The notes under the pieces were generated by a model. The model did no database searches, had not been told where the DNA came from, and saw nothing but the letters and a program-made list of their open reading frames with translations. 10,699 nt of DNA from assembly GCA_020630245.1 (NCBI GenBank), contig JAHDBZ010000003.1, forward strand, positions 35,822-46,520, written 5' to 3'. Positions within the stretch are counted from its first letter, which is position 1. The number at the start of each line of letters is the position of its first letter. Origin of the DNA: Candidatus Altimarinota bacterium. Its GTDB lineage: Bacteria > Patescibacteriota > Gracilibacteria > UBA4473. This document shows, one piece after another, positions 1-6,110 of this stretch. A program made the translations under genes and the position numbers.

Positions 1-314
1 GCATCCATCATAATGATCAGGTCTTCATGATGATCGCGGATATGTGCAATGATATTTTCAACGGCTTTGATACCGACGGAGCCCAAGGCTTCAAAATATG
101 CCATCTGGATCTTCACGCCGCAGACATATTCCTGACACTCATGCACCCGATCCAGACAAAATTTCTCGTACAAATCCGCCCGTTCCTGCAGACTGCTCAC
201 CGCTATCTGCTCACTGCTCACTGAGCTGATTCTCTTCAGACTCGGATCCAGCCCCAGCATCAAACACGAATCTTTCTTTTTGATAATGGCCGCCAGTCGA
301 TCAGAGAAGTGCAT
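1..314 (-). CDS. pyrF: Orotidine 5'-phosphate decarboxylase, N-terminal part (cut by window edge)
   Basis: This is the N-terminal 104 codons of a protein that continues past the left edge. OMP decarboxylase converts orotidine 5'-phosphate to UMP, the last step of de novo pyrimidine synthesis, in the cytoplasm. The translation starts MHFSDRLAAII and carries GLDP at residues 21-24. It then has a GVKIQMAYFEALG stretch (66-78), matching the VKPQ.AFFE segment of the longer (type 2) PyrF family, and ends in LIIMMDA (99-105), where the family continues into DAKRGD; the catalytic lysine of that motif lies outside the window. Residues 30-43 are encoded by a heptanucleotide repeat tract (186-227), and this loop looks longer than in the type 2 sequences I recall. 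The start is the first ATG of the frame. No clear ribosome binding site precedes it, and the upstream spacer is another heptamer tract. It is likely the last visible gene of a minus-strand operon. Confidence 0.85.
   Translation of the reverse strand, partial: MHFSDRLAAIIKKKDSCLMLGLDPSLKRISSVSSEQIAVSSLQERADLYEKFCLDRVHECQEYVCGVKIQMAYFEALGSVGIKAVENIIAHIRDHHEDLIIMMD
186..227. repeat. Heptanucleotide tandem tract inside pyrF
   Basis: Six consecutive 7-mers read on the plus strand: CTGCAGA, CTGCTCA, CCGCTAT, CTGCTCA, CTGCTCA, CTGAGCT. The 42 bases equal 14 codons, so the tract leaves the pyrF frame intact. It encodes a serine-rich loop containing SSEQ. Confidence 0.75.
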
Positions 315-320
315 CAGGGT

Positions 321-355
321 AAGTTTAAAGTAGGAAGACTGAAGTGAGAAGTTAT
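321..355. repeat. Heptanucleotide tract between pyrF and the upstream gene
   Basis: Five degenerate 7-mers, each starting AAG on the plus strand: AAGTTTA, AAGTAGG, AAGACTG, AAGTGAG, AAGTTAT. On the minus strand this is a CTTNNNN array. It fills most of the short spacer before pyrF and covers the TAA stop (352-354) of the upstream gene. Only the period and the first three bases are conserved, so it is weaker than the pyrF and rmlD tracts. Confidence 0.5.
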
Positions 356-876
356 TTTATATGCCATTTATTTTCTTCCCAGTGCAGGGTCTTAATTCCT
401 ACCTCCTGAACATTGAGCAGTGGCAACTGGGCTTCCGTGGCAATGGTTTTGAGTTGTTTGGGCACACGTCTCTCGCTGCTAAGCCACACGATCAGATGCT
501 GTGGCGGTGGTAGGAGTGAAACATCTACGTTATCCGACACTAACCACACATCCGAAGGAAGATTTATAGGCCGAGCCAACAGCTGATTTTGATCAAAGTC
601 AGTGCCAAACCAGAAAAACCGCTGGCCCTGAGATTTGGCTAATCGAAAACCTGATACCCAGGGCATGCCGGTGTCTAGTTGTTGGTCATCAAAGAGATAG
701 CCAAAGGTCTGGTGTTGATCGTACAAGTCTCTGTCTCCCAACCAGTGAGCTGATATTTCTGAACGTATCGCCGCGAAATCAGGCCCAATCACCAGTCGCG
801 GTTGCTGTAGCCACCACTCGCGCCCCAGAAATAAAGCCAGACCTAACAAAACCAATAACACTCCGTATTTTTTCAT
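352..876 (-). CDS. Single-pass membrane-anchored protein of unknown function
   Basis: This is a 174-residue protein I do not recognise. It has a short basic N-terminus (MKKYG) and one hydrophobic segment at about residues 5-18. No cleavage site is obvious and there is no lipobox cysteine, so an N-terminally anchored protein with its body outside the membrane is the simplest reading. The body is rich in Trp, Gln and Asp and contains a PPP run at 123-125. The C-terminal half (about 108-174) alternates hydrophobic strands and loops (VWLVSDN, LIVWLSS, GIKTLHW), as in a compact alpha/beta domain. A distant likeness to the tail of ComEC-type beta-lactamase domains crossed my mind, but no metal-binding motif is present. 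It sits 60 bases downstream of the polytopic membrane protein and just before pyrF, all on one strand, so co-transcription is likely. Confidence 0.75.
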   Translation of the reverse strand: MKKYGVLLVLLGLALFLGREWWLQQPRLVIGPDFAAIRSEISAHWLGDRDLYDQHQTFGYLFDDQQLDTGMPWVSGFRLAKSQGQRFFWFGTDFDQNQLLARPINLPSDVWLVSDNVDVSLLPPPQHLIVWLSSERRVPKQLKTIATEAQLPLLNVQEVGIKTLHWEENKWHIK

Positions 877-936
877 ATCCAGAAATTAATCATGATAAAA
901 AATCCTGTCTAGCGACCGACTTCATGTAAACTTCAC

Positions 937-1902
937 TTAAACCGCTTCAGACACCGGTGGAGACGGCTCTGATGGTAAATCTTGATTTATCGGTTCGCCT
1001 TCCTCGAGACGAGCTTTTTTAGCTTTTAGAGTTTCAAAGGCCTGGATCCAGACGGCAGTCATAAAGACTGTCGTAATCGAAGTAATGTAGGCTGCCAGTG
1101 CAAAGAGGGCCAGCCCGAGAATAATCGAGAAGACCGTCGCTACAGAATTGTTGAAAAAAGTCATCGTCATCGCGATCCCGATCGGTACCCCGAGAATTAC
1201 TAATATATTTACGATGACACGGAAATTGATCAGAAACAGGATAGAAAGGATTCCCAAGGTCGGCATGAGATTGAGGAACACCAACGCCGAACTTTTTTTG
1301 AGCGCTTGTCCTAAAGGCATATCATCTACCACGAGATAGTACGGTGCAAAACTAAAGAGCGTATTGATCACCAGCGCAATAATCGAATAAATCCCAATCA
1401 CCACCGCAAATATCACCAGCAAAGAGCTGTTGAAGAAGCGGAAAACTGTCGCTGTAAACAACGCAATCGAGAGAATCGACACCAATCCCAACACGGCGTT
1501 GAGCTCAAACATACGAAAGTAAAAGCCAAAGGCTTTGAGCATTTTTTGTTTGGTTGAGAGATATTTATCCGGCGTCTTGAGTTTGTGGTCAACCGCTAGG
1601 ATCAGCGTACTATCGATCCACGACGGAATGATAAACATAAATATGAGCGTAATTATGATCAGTGCCATCCCAGTGCCCCACAGGCCATTGCTGGAGAGAA
1701 ATCCCCCGACCTGACCAATCGTCTCCATGCTGAAGCCGTTCTCGATCCACTCAAACTTACTCGCATACATAAAACCCTGCCAGACGATCTTGAGCGCGAA
1801 GATAAACACCGCCATAAACGTCGGGATAAAGATCAGCCACTTGAGCTTGGGGGTTTCCAAGGTCAAGTTCCAGGCTTCGCGAACGATCTTTGCATAATTC
1901 AT
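937..1902 (-). CDS. Polytopic integral membrane protein (unknown function)
   Basis: This is a 321-residue membrane protein with about six or seven hydrophobic segments, near residues 22-40, 77-93, 134-152, 160-182, 213-247 (probably two helices) and 255-283. The tail (about 290-321) is hydrophilic and rich in Glu and Pro and probably cytoplasmic. The stretch after the fourth segment, DDMPLGQALKKSSALVF (193-209), resembles the 'x-Ala-Leu-x-x-Ser' helix of bacterial membrane families such as the GPDPase-membrane-domain/YciC/DUF975-like group. I use that only as a fold hint. No catalytic residues are identifiable. It is the first gene of the left-hand minus-strand group and is followed by the anchored 174-residue protein. 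The upstream gap holds a weak candidate promoter and no good Shine-Dalgarno sequence. The start is the first ATG; MNYAKIVREAWNLTL is a plausible amphipathic beginning. Confidence 0.82.
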   Translation of the reverse strand: MNYAKIVREAWNLTLETPKLKWLIFIPTFMAVFIFALKIVWQGFMYASKFEWIENGFSMETIGQVGGFLSSNGLWGTGMALIIITLIFMFIIPSWIDSTLILAVDHKLKTPDKYLSTKQKMLKAFGFYFRMFELNAVLGLVSILSIALFTATVFRFFNSSLLVIFAVVIGIYSIIALVINTLFSFAPYYLVVDDMPLGQALKKSSALVFLNLMPTLGILSILFLINFRVIVNILVILGVPIGIAMTMTFFNNSVATVFSIILGLALFALAAYITSITTVFMTAVWIQAFETLKAKKARLEEGEPINQDLPSEPSPPVSEAV

Positions 1903-1932
1903 GCTCGTTTGGATCTAGTCCATAACGGGTAA

Positions 1933-1959
1933 ATTTTAGTGATTTTTGGTGAAATGCAA
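1933..1959 (-). promoter_or_regulatory. Weak candidate promoter for the left-hand operon
   Basis: On the minus strand TTGCAT (1959-1954) is followed after 15 bases by TAAAAT (1938-1933), about 30 bases before the ATG at 1902. The -10 matches consensus at five of six positions, but the spacer is short. It lies just downstream of the fusA terminator, where the next operon's promoter is expected. Confidence 0.3.
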
Positions 1960-1974
1960 GGGTTTAACTATATC

Positions 1975-2010
1975 AATAAAACAAAAAAGAACCCCGCAAT
2001 TGCGAGGCTC
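1975..2010 (-). terminator. Rho-independent terminator of fusA
   Basis: Read on the minus strand, positions 2010-1989 fold into a stem of nine pairs, two of them G-U (GAGCCTCGC against GCGGGGTTC), with an AATT loop. TTTTTT (1988-1983) and a further T-rich run follow directly. It lies 36 bases after the fusA stop and ends a monocistronic unit. Confidence 0.88.
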
Positions 2011-2013
2011 CTT

Positions 2014-2048
2014 CTTAGTTCTTAGTTCTGAGCACTAAATTCTAAACT
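2014..2048. repeat. Heptanucleotide tract at the 3' end of fusA
   Basis: Five 7-mers on the plus strand: CTTAGTT twice, then CTGAGCA, CTAAATT, CTAAACT. All begin with CT and share A or G spacing at positions 3-4. The tract fills the space between the fusA terminator hairpin and the fusA stop codon (2047-2049), overlapping the stop by two bases. Confidence 0.6.
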
Positions 2049-4131
2049 ATTCTCCTTTTCGTTCAGCAACGACTTTTTCAGCCACGTTATTTGGAACTTT
2101 AGCGTAAGCACCGAATTCCATCGCGTAACTCGCTCGACCTTGCGTCATAGAGCGGAGCTCTGTCGCGTAACCGAACATTTCTGCTAGTGGGATCTTGGCT
2201 TTGACAAACTTGGCCATACCACGTTCTCCCATTTCTTGTACCATTCCACGTTTAGATGATACGTTCCCCATCACGTCTCCCATGTAGTCTTCTGGAGTCG
2301 TGATTTCGACATCCATCATCGGCTCAAGAAGTACTGGGCTGGCTTTTTTCCCACCTTCCTCGAAGGCTTTGATCGCGGCGATTTTGAACGCTAGCTCAGA
2401 AGAATCCACGTCATGGTAAGATCCGTCGTACAGCTCAACTTCGACATCTACCACTGGGTAACCAGCGATGATACCGCGAGTAATGGCTTCTTTGAGACCT
2501 TTTTGTACCCCTGGAATGTATTCGTTTGGAATAGAAGCTCCTTTGATAGAGTTCTTGAAGACCAGACCCGTACCTGGTTCTCCAGGTCGCATTTTGATCG
2601 AAACATCTCCGAATTGTCCGCGCCCCCCAGATTGTTTTTTGTGAGTGTATTGCGCTTCGACTTCTTTTTGGATGGTTTCTCGGTACGCCACTTGTGGCTG
2701 ACCGATGTTAGCCTCTACCTTGAACTCTCGTTTCATACGATCCACGAGGATATCGAGATGAAGCTCTCCCATCCCTGAGATAATAGTTTGATTGGTTTCT
2801 TCGTCCGTGTGAACCTTGAACGTTGGATCTTCTTCGGCCAGCTTTTGTAGAGCCAGTGCCATTTTTTCTTGATCGGCTTTAGTTTTTGGCTCTACCGAGA
2901 TCGCGATTACTGGATCAGGGAATTCCATTGATTCGAGTACGATTGGTTTTTTATCATGACAGAGCGTGTCCCCAGTACGAGCCTGCTTGATCCCAACGGC
3001 GGCACCGATGTGACCGGCTGGAATTTGATCGATTTCTTCTCGCGAGTTGGCATGCATCTGAAGGAGACGTCCGATACGTTCTTTTTGTCCAGAAGCTGGA
3101 TTGTAAACAGTGTCTCCTGATTTAAGCACTCCTGAGTAAACACGGATGAAAGTAATTCGTCCTACGTAAGGATCGGTAGCGATCTTGAATGAAATAGCCG
3201 CCAATGGTTCTTCGTTTTTGGCTTCAAAAGTAATTTCTTTGGTTTCATCATCTGGATCGACCCCTTGAGCAGCTGGAACGTCCAGTGGTGTAGGTAGATA
3301 ATCAACCACCGCATCAAGTAGTGGCTGTACTCCTTTATTTTTGAGGGCGGTACCGGTAAGTACTGGGACAAATTCGGCGGCGATAGTCGCGCGTCGGATA
3401 CCGTCTTTGAGTTCTTGCTCGGTGATTTCTTCACCACCAAGGTATTTTTCCATGAGCACTTCATCAGCCCCGGCTACAGCTTCGACCATTTTTTCACGCC
3501 ATTCGCGCGCTAGATCGAGTTCATCGTTTGGAATTTCTTCGACTCGTACGTCTTTCCCAAGATCATCGTGATAAGTCGTGGCTTTCATCGTCACGAGATC
3601 AATAATCCCATGGAATCCTCCTTCGATCCCAATTGGAAGTTGGATTGGGTAAGCATTTTTAGTCAATCGAGCGACAATAGAGTCGTAAGAACGCCAGAAA
3701 GAAGCTCCCGTTCGGTCTAGTTTGTTGATGAAACACATCCGTGGTACATCGTATTTATCAGCTTGTCGCCATACTGTTTCTGATTGTGGTTCTACTCCGG
3801 CTACACCGTCGAAGACACATACGGCTCCATCGAGGACACGCATCGAACGCTCTACCTCCACCGTGAAATCCACGTGACCTGGCGTATCGATGATATTGAG
3901 CTGACAGTCTTTCCAAAAAGCCGTGGTTGCGGCAGAGGTAATCGTAATACCTCGTTCTTGTTCTTGTTCCATCCAATCCATAGTGGCATCACCATCATGG
4001 ACTTCACCAATCTTGTGTGATTTACCGGTGTAGAAAAGGATTCGTTCAGTAGTCGTGGTTTTACCGGCATCGATATGCGCGATAATCCCGAAGTTTCGGA
4101 CTTTGTCGAGAGCGTAATGAGCAACAGACAT
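2047..4131 (-). CDS. fusA: Translation elongation factor G
   Basis: EF-G is the ribosomal translocase GTPase, which moves tRNA-mRNA after peptide transfer and works with RRF in ribosome recycling. The 694-residue length is typical. All G motifs are intact: G1 AHIDAGKT (18-25), G2 RGITITSA (60-67), G3 DTPGH (82-86), G4 NKLD (136-139) and G5 GTALKNKG (260-267). Domain II follows from about 300, domain III near 415-490, domain IV (with the GGRGQFGDV stretch and the IPNEYIPGV segment) near 490-610, and domain V to the end. The G-domain insert typical of EF-G is present. The start is the ATG giving [21 protein letters not shown]. No Shine-Dalgarno sequence is visible in the last 15 bases before it. 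Unlike the classic str operon, no rpsL, rpsG or tuf flanks it: it has its own promoter and a strong terminator. Identification is essentially certain. Confidence 0.98.
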   Translation of the reverse strand: MSVAHYALDKVRNFGIIAHIDAGKTTTTERILFYTGKSHKIGEVHDGDATMDWMEQEQERGITITSAATTAFWKDCQLNIIDTPGHVDFTVEVERSMRVLDGAVCVFDGVAGVEPQSETVWRQADKYDVPRMCFINKLDRTGASFWRSYDSIVARLTKNAYPIQLPIGIEGGFHGIIDLVTMKATTYHDDLGKDVRVEEIPNDELDLAREWREKMVEAVAGADEVLMEKYLGGEEITEQELKDGIRRATIAAEFVPVLTGTALKNKGVQPLLDAVVDYLPTPLDVPAAQGVDPDDETKEITFEAKNEEPLAAISFKIATDPYVGRITFIRVYSGVLKSGDTVYNPASGQKERIGRLLQMHANSREEIDQIPAGHIGAAVGIKQARTGDTLCHDKKPIVLESMEFPDPVIAISVEPKTKADQEKMALALQKLAEEDPTFKVHTDEETNQTIISGMGELHLDILVDRMKREFKVEANIGQPQVAYRETIQKEVEAQYTHKKQSGGRGQFGDVSIKMRPGEPGTGLVFKNSIKGASIPNEYIPGVQKGLKEAITRGIIAGYPVVDVEVELYDGSYHDVDSSELAFKIAAIKAFEEGGKKASPVLLEPMMDVEITTPEDYMGDVMGNVSSKRGMVQEMGERGMAKFVKAKIPLAEMFGYATELRSMTQGRASYAMEFGAYAKVPNNVAEKVVAERKGE

Positions 4132-4221
4132 TTTGTGTTAGTTAGGGGCTAAAAATTAGTATGTAGGATTTTGTTCGCGAGTAGTGTAGGCAATTGCCAA
4201 GACCACGCAAATTCGCGCGCG

Positions 4222-4249
4222 ATAGTAGGGAGTGTCTTTTAATTGTCAA
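4222..4249 (-). promoter_or_regulatory. Sigma70-type promoter of fusA
   Basis: On the minus strand a perfect -35 TTGACA (4249-4244) is separated by 16 bases from TACTAT (4227-4222; four of six consensus bases). The predicted start near 4215 gives a leader of about 84 bases before the fusA ATG at 4131. That leader contains the palindrome GGCAATTGCC. Confidence 0.75.
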
Positions 4250-4265
4250 AGGGAGATTATGAACC

Positions 4266-4311
4266 AATACCGGGTATAGACTGGTTGCGTTAAACCTCAA
4301 TACCCGGTATT
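4266..4311. promoter_or_regulatory. Perfect 12-bp inverted repeat in a divergent intergenic region
   Basis: AATACCGGGTAT (4266-4277) and its exact complement ATACCCGGTATT (4300-4311) flank a 22-base spacer, which itself contains GGTT and AACC able to pair. It lies between the fusA promoter and the small plus-strand gene at 4322. A weak promoter-like pair, TTGCGT (4285-4290) and TATTTG (4308-4313) with 17-base spacing, is embedded in it. It could be an operator for a dimeric regulator or an RNA stem-loop. No U-tract follows on either strand, so a plain terminator is unlikely. Confidence 0.6.
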
Positions 4312-4321
4312 TGTGTTCACG

Positions 4322-4609
4322 ATGAAAATAAAAACCCAGTTCTATTTCGAAACCGCAGAGGGCCAGTGGGCCAATCTCCCGCAGGCCTATGCCGTGATCG
4401 AGGCCAGTGAAGCGCACATTGTCGAACAATGCCTGGAGGCCGAAGGGCTGGATGACCTGCCACCAATTATCGAGCGAGTGGTATCTCATGAAGCCAAAGA
4501 CCTGTTGGCTGAACTCGAAAAAGGCGACACAAAGTATACCGGCAACTTTGGCTTTGCGATGTCAGAGCTGGGGTGGTGGGAGAATTTGAAGTTAAAACTG
4601 AAGATTTAA
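4322..4609 (+). CDS. Small acidic protein of unknown function
   Basis: This is a 95-residue protein that I do not recognise, beginning MKIKTQFYFETAEGQW. It is acidic overall, without a signal peptide, membrane segment or cysteine motif (one Cys in EQCLEAEG), and ends in the basic run LKLKLKI. The predicted pattern is an N-terminal beta strand, then helices through VIEASEAHIVEQCLE and VVSHEAKDLLAELEKG. An in-frame GTG at 4313 would add three residues. I prefer the ATG at 4322 because the GTG abuts the right arm of the inverted repeat. The stop is four bases before the next gene's ATG, so the two are probably one transcript with coupled translation. A shared role is inferred from this spacing only. 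Confidence 0.68.
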   Translation: MKIKTQFYFETAEGQWANLPQAYAVIEASEAHIVEQCLEAEGLDDLPPIIERVVSHEAKDLLAELEKGDTKYTGNFGFAMSELGWWENLKLKLKI

Positions 4610-4613
4610 AAAG

Positions 4614-4916
4614 ATGAAACACAATCCCAAAATGCAAATAATGACTGTAACGCCATGCTTCAAAGGCCTGTCTAAGAAAGGTATGGTTACATTTGCTGCT
4701 ACAGAACGTAGTTTTCCACTTGTTGTGCCTAATTCACAAATAGAGGCCACTCTAAATGGACCGCGGCCCCCAGAAATAAAACAGTGCTTACAAGATGCTG
4801 GGGCTGCCGCTCTAAAAGTAGTCAAAAAATCTAACCCCAACTTGCAGGGGCTTCGTGTCAGCGGCTATGACATCAAACCAGCACCGAATTCCGCGGACGC
4901 TGAGCCGGCAGATTAA
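4614..4916 (+). CDS. Small protein of unknown function, overlaps the rmlD tail
   Basis: This is a 100-residue protein that I do not recognise, starting MKHNPKMQIMTVTPCFKG. It has no membrane segment. It is basic in the middle (ALKVVKKSNPN, about 65-75) and acidic and Pro/Ala-rich at the C-terminus (KPAPNSADAEPAD). It starts four bases after the stop of the 95-residue gene, which supports it as a real, translationally coupled gene. Its last 44 bases overlap the 3' end of the convergent rmlD-like gene. The C-terminal tail of low-complexity residues is encoded by that overlap, so it may be a recent extension. Later in-frame ATGs (at 4632 and 4641) are possible starts. Function is unknown; confidence rests on gene spacing and an uninterrupted frame. 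Confidence 0.6.
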   Translation: MKHNPKMQIMTVTPCFKGLSKKGMVTFAATERSFPLVVPNSQIEATLNGPRPPEIKQCLQDAGAAALKVVKKSNPNLQGLRVSGYDIKPAPNSADAEPAD

Positions 4917-5619
4917 GACTTGCCGTGTTTATCGGGATTACATTTTCGTCTCCCACCAACTCACACGCCCACTCGTACCAGCTATGCACTGGTCCGGGAG
5001 ATTGATAGTGGTGATGTCCAGGTTCCATTCCCTCTGGGGATGCCAACTGGTTCAATACAAATACTGCTAGATCCGTGCTCAGTGTTTTTCGCCCAAACTG
5101 ATCATCAACTACTGTTAACTGCTCGCTGCTCGCTGCTCGCTGCTTTACCTTTTCCGGAAACCCTTTCCCGTTCGGACCGTACAACCAGGTCGTTCGGATG
5201 TTGTACCAGTCCCCTTGGTAAGATTCTAACAGTTCTTCTGCGGTCGCTTTGGTCTCGCCATAGTAATTAAGCGGTTCTCTTTCTTGGTCGACAGGAATCG
5301 GTCGAAGGTCCGTATCAAACACGTAATCCGTCGAAAAATGGACGATCGGACACCCCGATTTGAGCAGGTTTCGCAGGACTTCAACATTGAGATCCCAGCA
5401 CTTTTTGCGCTCGGTTTCAGCTTGGTCAACCGCTGTGTAGGCGGCACAGTGAAGTATCAGATCAGGTTTTTTGGTGGCTATGAAGTGATTTACAGTCTCA
5501 AAATCTAATAAATCTAGTACATCAGAGGTGGGCGCTACAAAATCTAAACCACGCTCGGTCATCAGATCGACAAACGCTCGCCCCAGAAGTCCGGTGCCAC
5601 CAGTAAGAAAGATTTTCAT
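4873..5619 (-). CDS. rmlD: dTDP-4-dehydrorhamnose reductase-like protein, C-terminally short
   Basis: This is an extended SDR-type NAD(P)-dependent sugar-nucleotide reductase. RmlD reduces dTDP-4-dehydro-L-rhamnose to dTDP-L-rhamnose, a precursor for cell-surface polysaccharide. The Rossmann motif GGTGLLG is at residues 7-13, HCAAYTAVDQAE at 57-68, STDYVFD at 96-102, and the catalytic YGETK at 120-124 (Tyr120, Lys124). VVDDQFG (170-176) and a SWYEWA stretch (213-218) also match the family. The protein stops at residue 248, immediately after RPRNSVLV. In E. coli RmlD about 34 residues follow the equivalent RRPHNSRL. Reading through the TGA does not restore family-like sequence. Residues of about 158-170 are encoded by a heptamer repeat tract. 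No other rml genes are in the window, so the exact sugar substrate is inferred. GAGG lies only two bases before the ATG, an unusually tight spacing. Confidence 0.87.
   Translation of the reverse strand: MKIFLTGGTGLLGRAFVDLMTERGLDFVAPTSDVLDLLDFETVNHFIATKKPDLILHCAAYTAVDQAETERKKCWDLNVEVLRNLLKSGCPIVHFSTDYVFDTDLRPIPVDQEREPLNYYGETKATAEELLESYQGDWYNIRTTWLYGPNGKGFPEKVKQRAASSEQLTVVDDQFGRKTLSTDLAVFVLNQLASPEGMEPGHHHYQSPGPVHSWYEWACELVGDENVIPINTASLNLPAQRPRNSVLV
5112..5146. repeat. Heptanucleotide tandem tract inside rmlD
   Basis: Five 7-mers on the plus strand: CTGTTAA, CTGCTCG three times, CTGCTTT. It is the cleanest tract in the window, with three identical units. In the protein it encodes about residues 158-170 (including AASSEQL) without changing the local length relative to E. 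coli RmlD. Confidence 0.75.
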
Positions 5620-5626
5620 TTCCTCA

Positions 5627-5655
5627 GTGACAATACCTAAAAACTGTGCTAAATC
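5627..5655 (+). promoter_or_regulatory. Candidate promoter of rnpB
   Basis: GTGACA (5627-5632; five of six -35 bases) is followed after 17 bases by TAAATC (5650-5655), preceded by TG one base upstream, as in an extended -10. The predicted start near 5662 coincides with the first base of the RNase P RNA P1 helix (5663). TCTAAT at 5654-5659 is an alternative -10. The site lies within the 43-base gap between the divergent rmlD start and rnpB. Confidence 0.45.
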
Positions 5656-5662
5656 TAATCTG

Positions 5663-6030
5663 CTCTTTTTGGAGGAAATACGTCCTGCGCTTGTCGGAGG
5701 ATGAGAAAAGTCCGAGCCACACGAACACAGTGCTTACGACTAACGGTCGCTCCGGGTACTGGTAACAGTATCTGAGGGAAAGTGGCACAGAAACTATACG
5801 GCGCTCCGCCTCGGCGGGGAAACCGGTGAAAAGTCCTGCGTGGCAGGATCATGCATTCGCAAGAATGTGTGACGCTAAACCCAAGCAGTGGAGATGTCGG
5901 GGGCCAAGACCACCGAGTGATAATGTTCTCACGATGAAGTGAGTCTTGTCCGGCAGCTGAAACCTCATTGCAAAATGAGGGATAAGATAAATTTTTCCTG
6001 AAAAACAGAACTCGGCTTAGCCAGAAAGAG
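5663..6030 (+). ncRNA. rnpB: RNase P RNA, bacterial class A
   Basis: This is the catalytic RNA of RNase P, which removes 5' leaders from pre-tRNAs. The ends are set by a terminal P1 helix, CTCTTTTT (5663-5670) with AGAAAGAG (6023-6030). The universal P4 core is visible: AAGTCCGAG (5708-5716) pairs with CTCGGCTT (6011-6018), leaving the conserved bulged U. P5 (CCAC at 5717-5720, GTGG at 5782-5785), the ACAGAAACTATAC core segment (5787-5799), and GCAA-capped hairpins at 5854-5867 and 5963-5980 follow in the expected order. The conserved GAGGAAAGTCC segment reads GAGAAAAGTCC here. In P4 one G-C pair of E. coli is replaced by A-U, a compensatory change. The GGU motif of L15 could not be placed by eye. 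The RNA lies between rmlD (divergent) and dnaG (same strand). Confidence 0.93.
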
Positions 6031-6049
6031 TTATTTAGTAAGCGGATAA

Positions 6050-6101
6050 CAGAGAGCAGAAAGCAGTTTATAATTGCTCACTGCTCACCGCTCACTGCTC
6101 A
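6050..6101. repeat. Opposed heptamer tracts before dnaG
   Basis: CAGAGAG, CAGAAAG, CAGTTTA (6050-6070) are followed after three bases by TTGCTCA, CTGCTCA, CCGCTCA, CTGCTCA (6074-6101). The first block is a degenerate complement of the second, so the transcript can form an imperfect GAGCAG/CTGCTC stem-loop. The second block ends nine bases before the dnaG ATG and occupies the place where a ribosome binding site would lie. Confidence 0.7.
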
Positions 6102-6110
6102 CCCATAAAA

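Noticed and set aside
27..224. 65-codon open frame on the plus strand
   Set aside because: It is antisense to the truncated pyrF, which matches a known family on the minus strand.
352..876. ComEC-like beta-lactamase tail for the 174-residue protein
   Set aside because: The resemblance is limited to a general strand pattern. No HxHxDH or other metal motif is present, so no function was assigned.
2413..2778. Open frame of 121 codons on the plus strand
   Set aside because: It is antisense to well-conserved fusA domain IV, its composition reflects the opposite strand, and it has no start context.
4142..4489. 115-codon minus-strand open frame spanning the fusA promoter
   Set aside because: It covers the fusA promoter and inverted repeat and runs antisense to the small plus-strand gene; the sequence shows no domain features.
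4873..4875. TGA recoded as glycine (Gracilibacteria/Absconditabacteria code)
   Set aside because: All other genes are intact without internal TGA and use GGN for Gly. Reading through the rmlD TGA gives no family-like tail and soon meets TAG.
5655..5852. 65-codon open frame on the minus strand
   Set aside because: It is antisense to rnpB, whose helices and conserved core explain this sequence.
186..6101. CRISPR-like repetition
   Set aside because: The repeats are contiguous 7-mers without spacers, and no cas gene is present.
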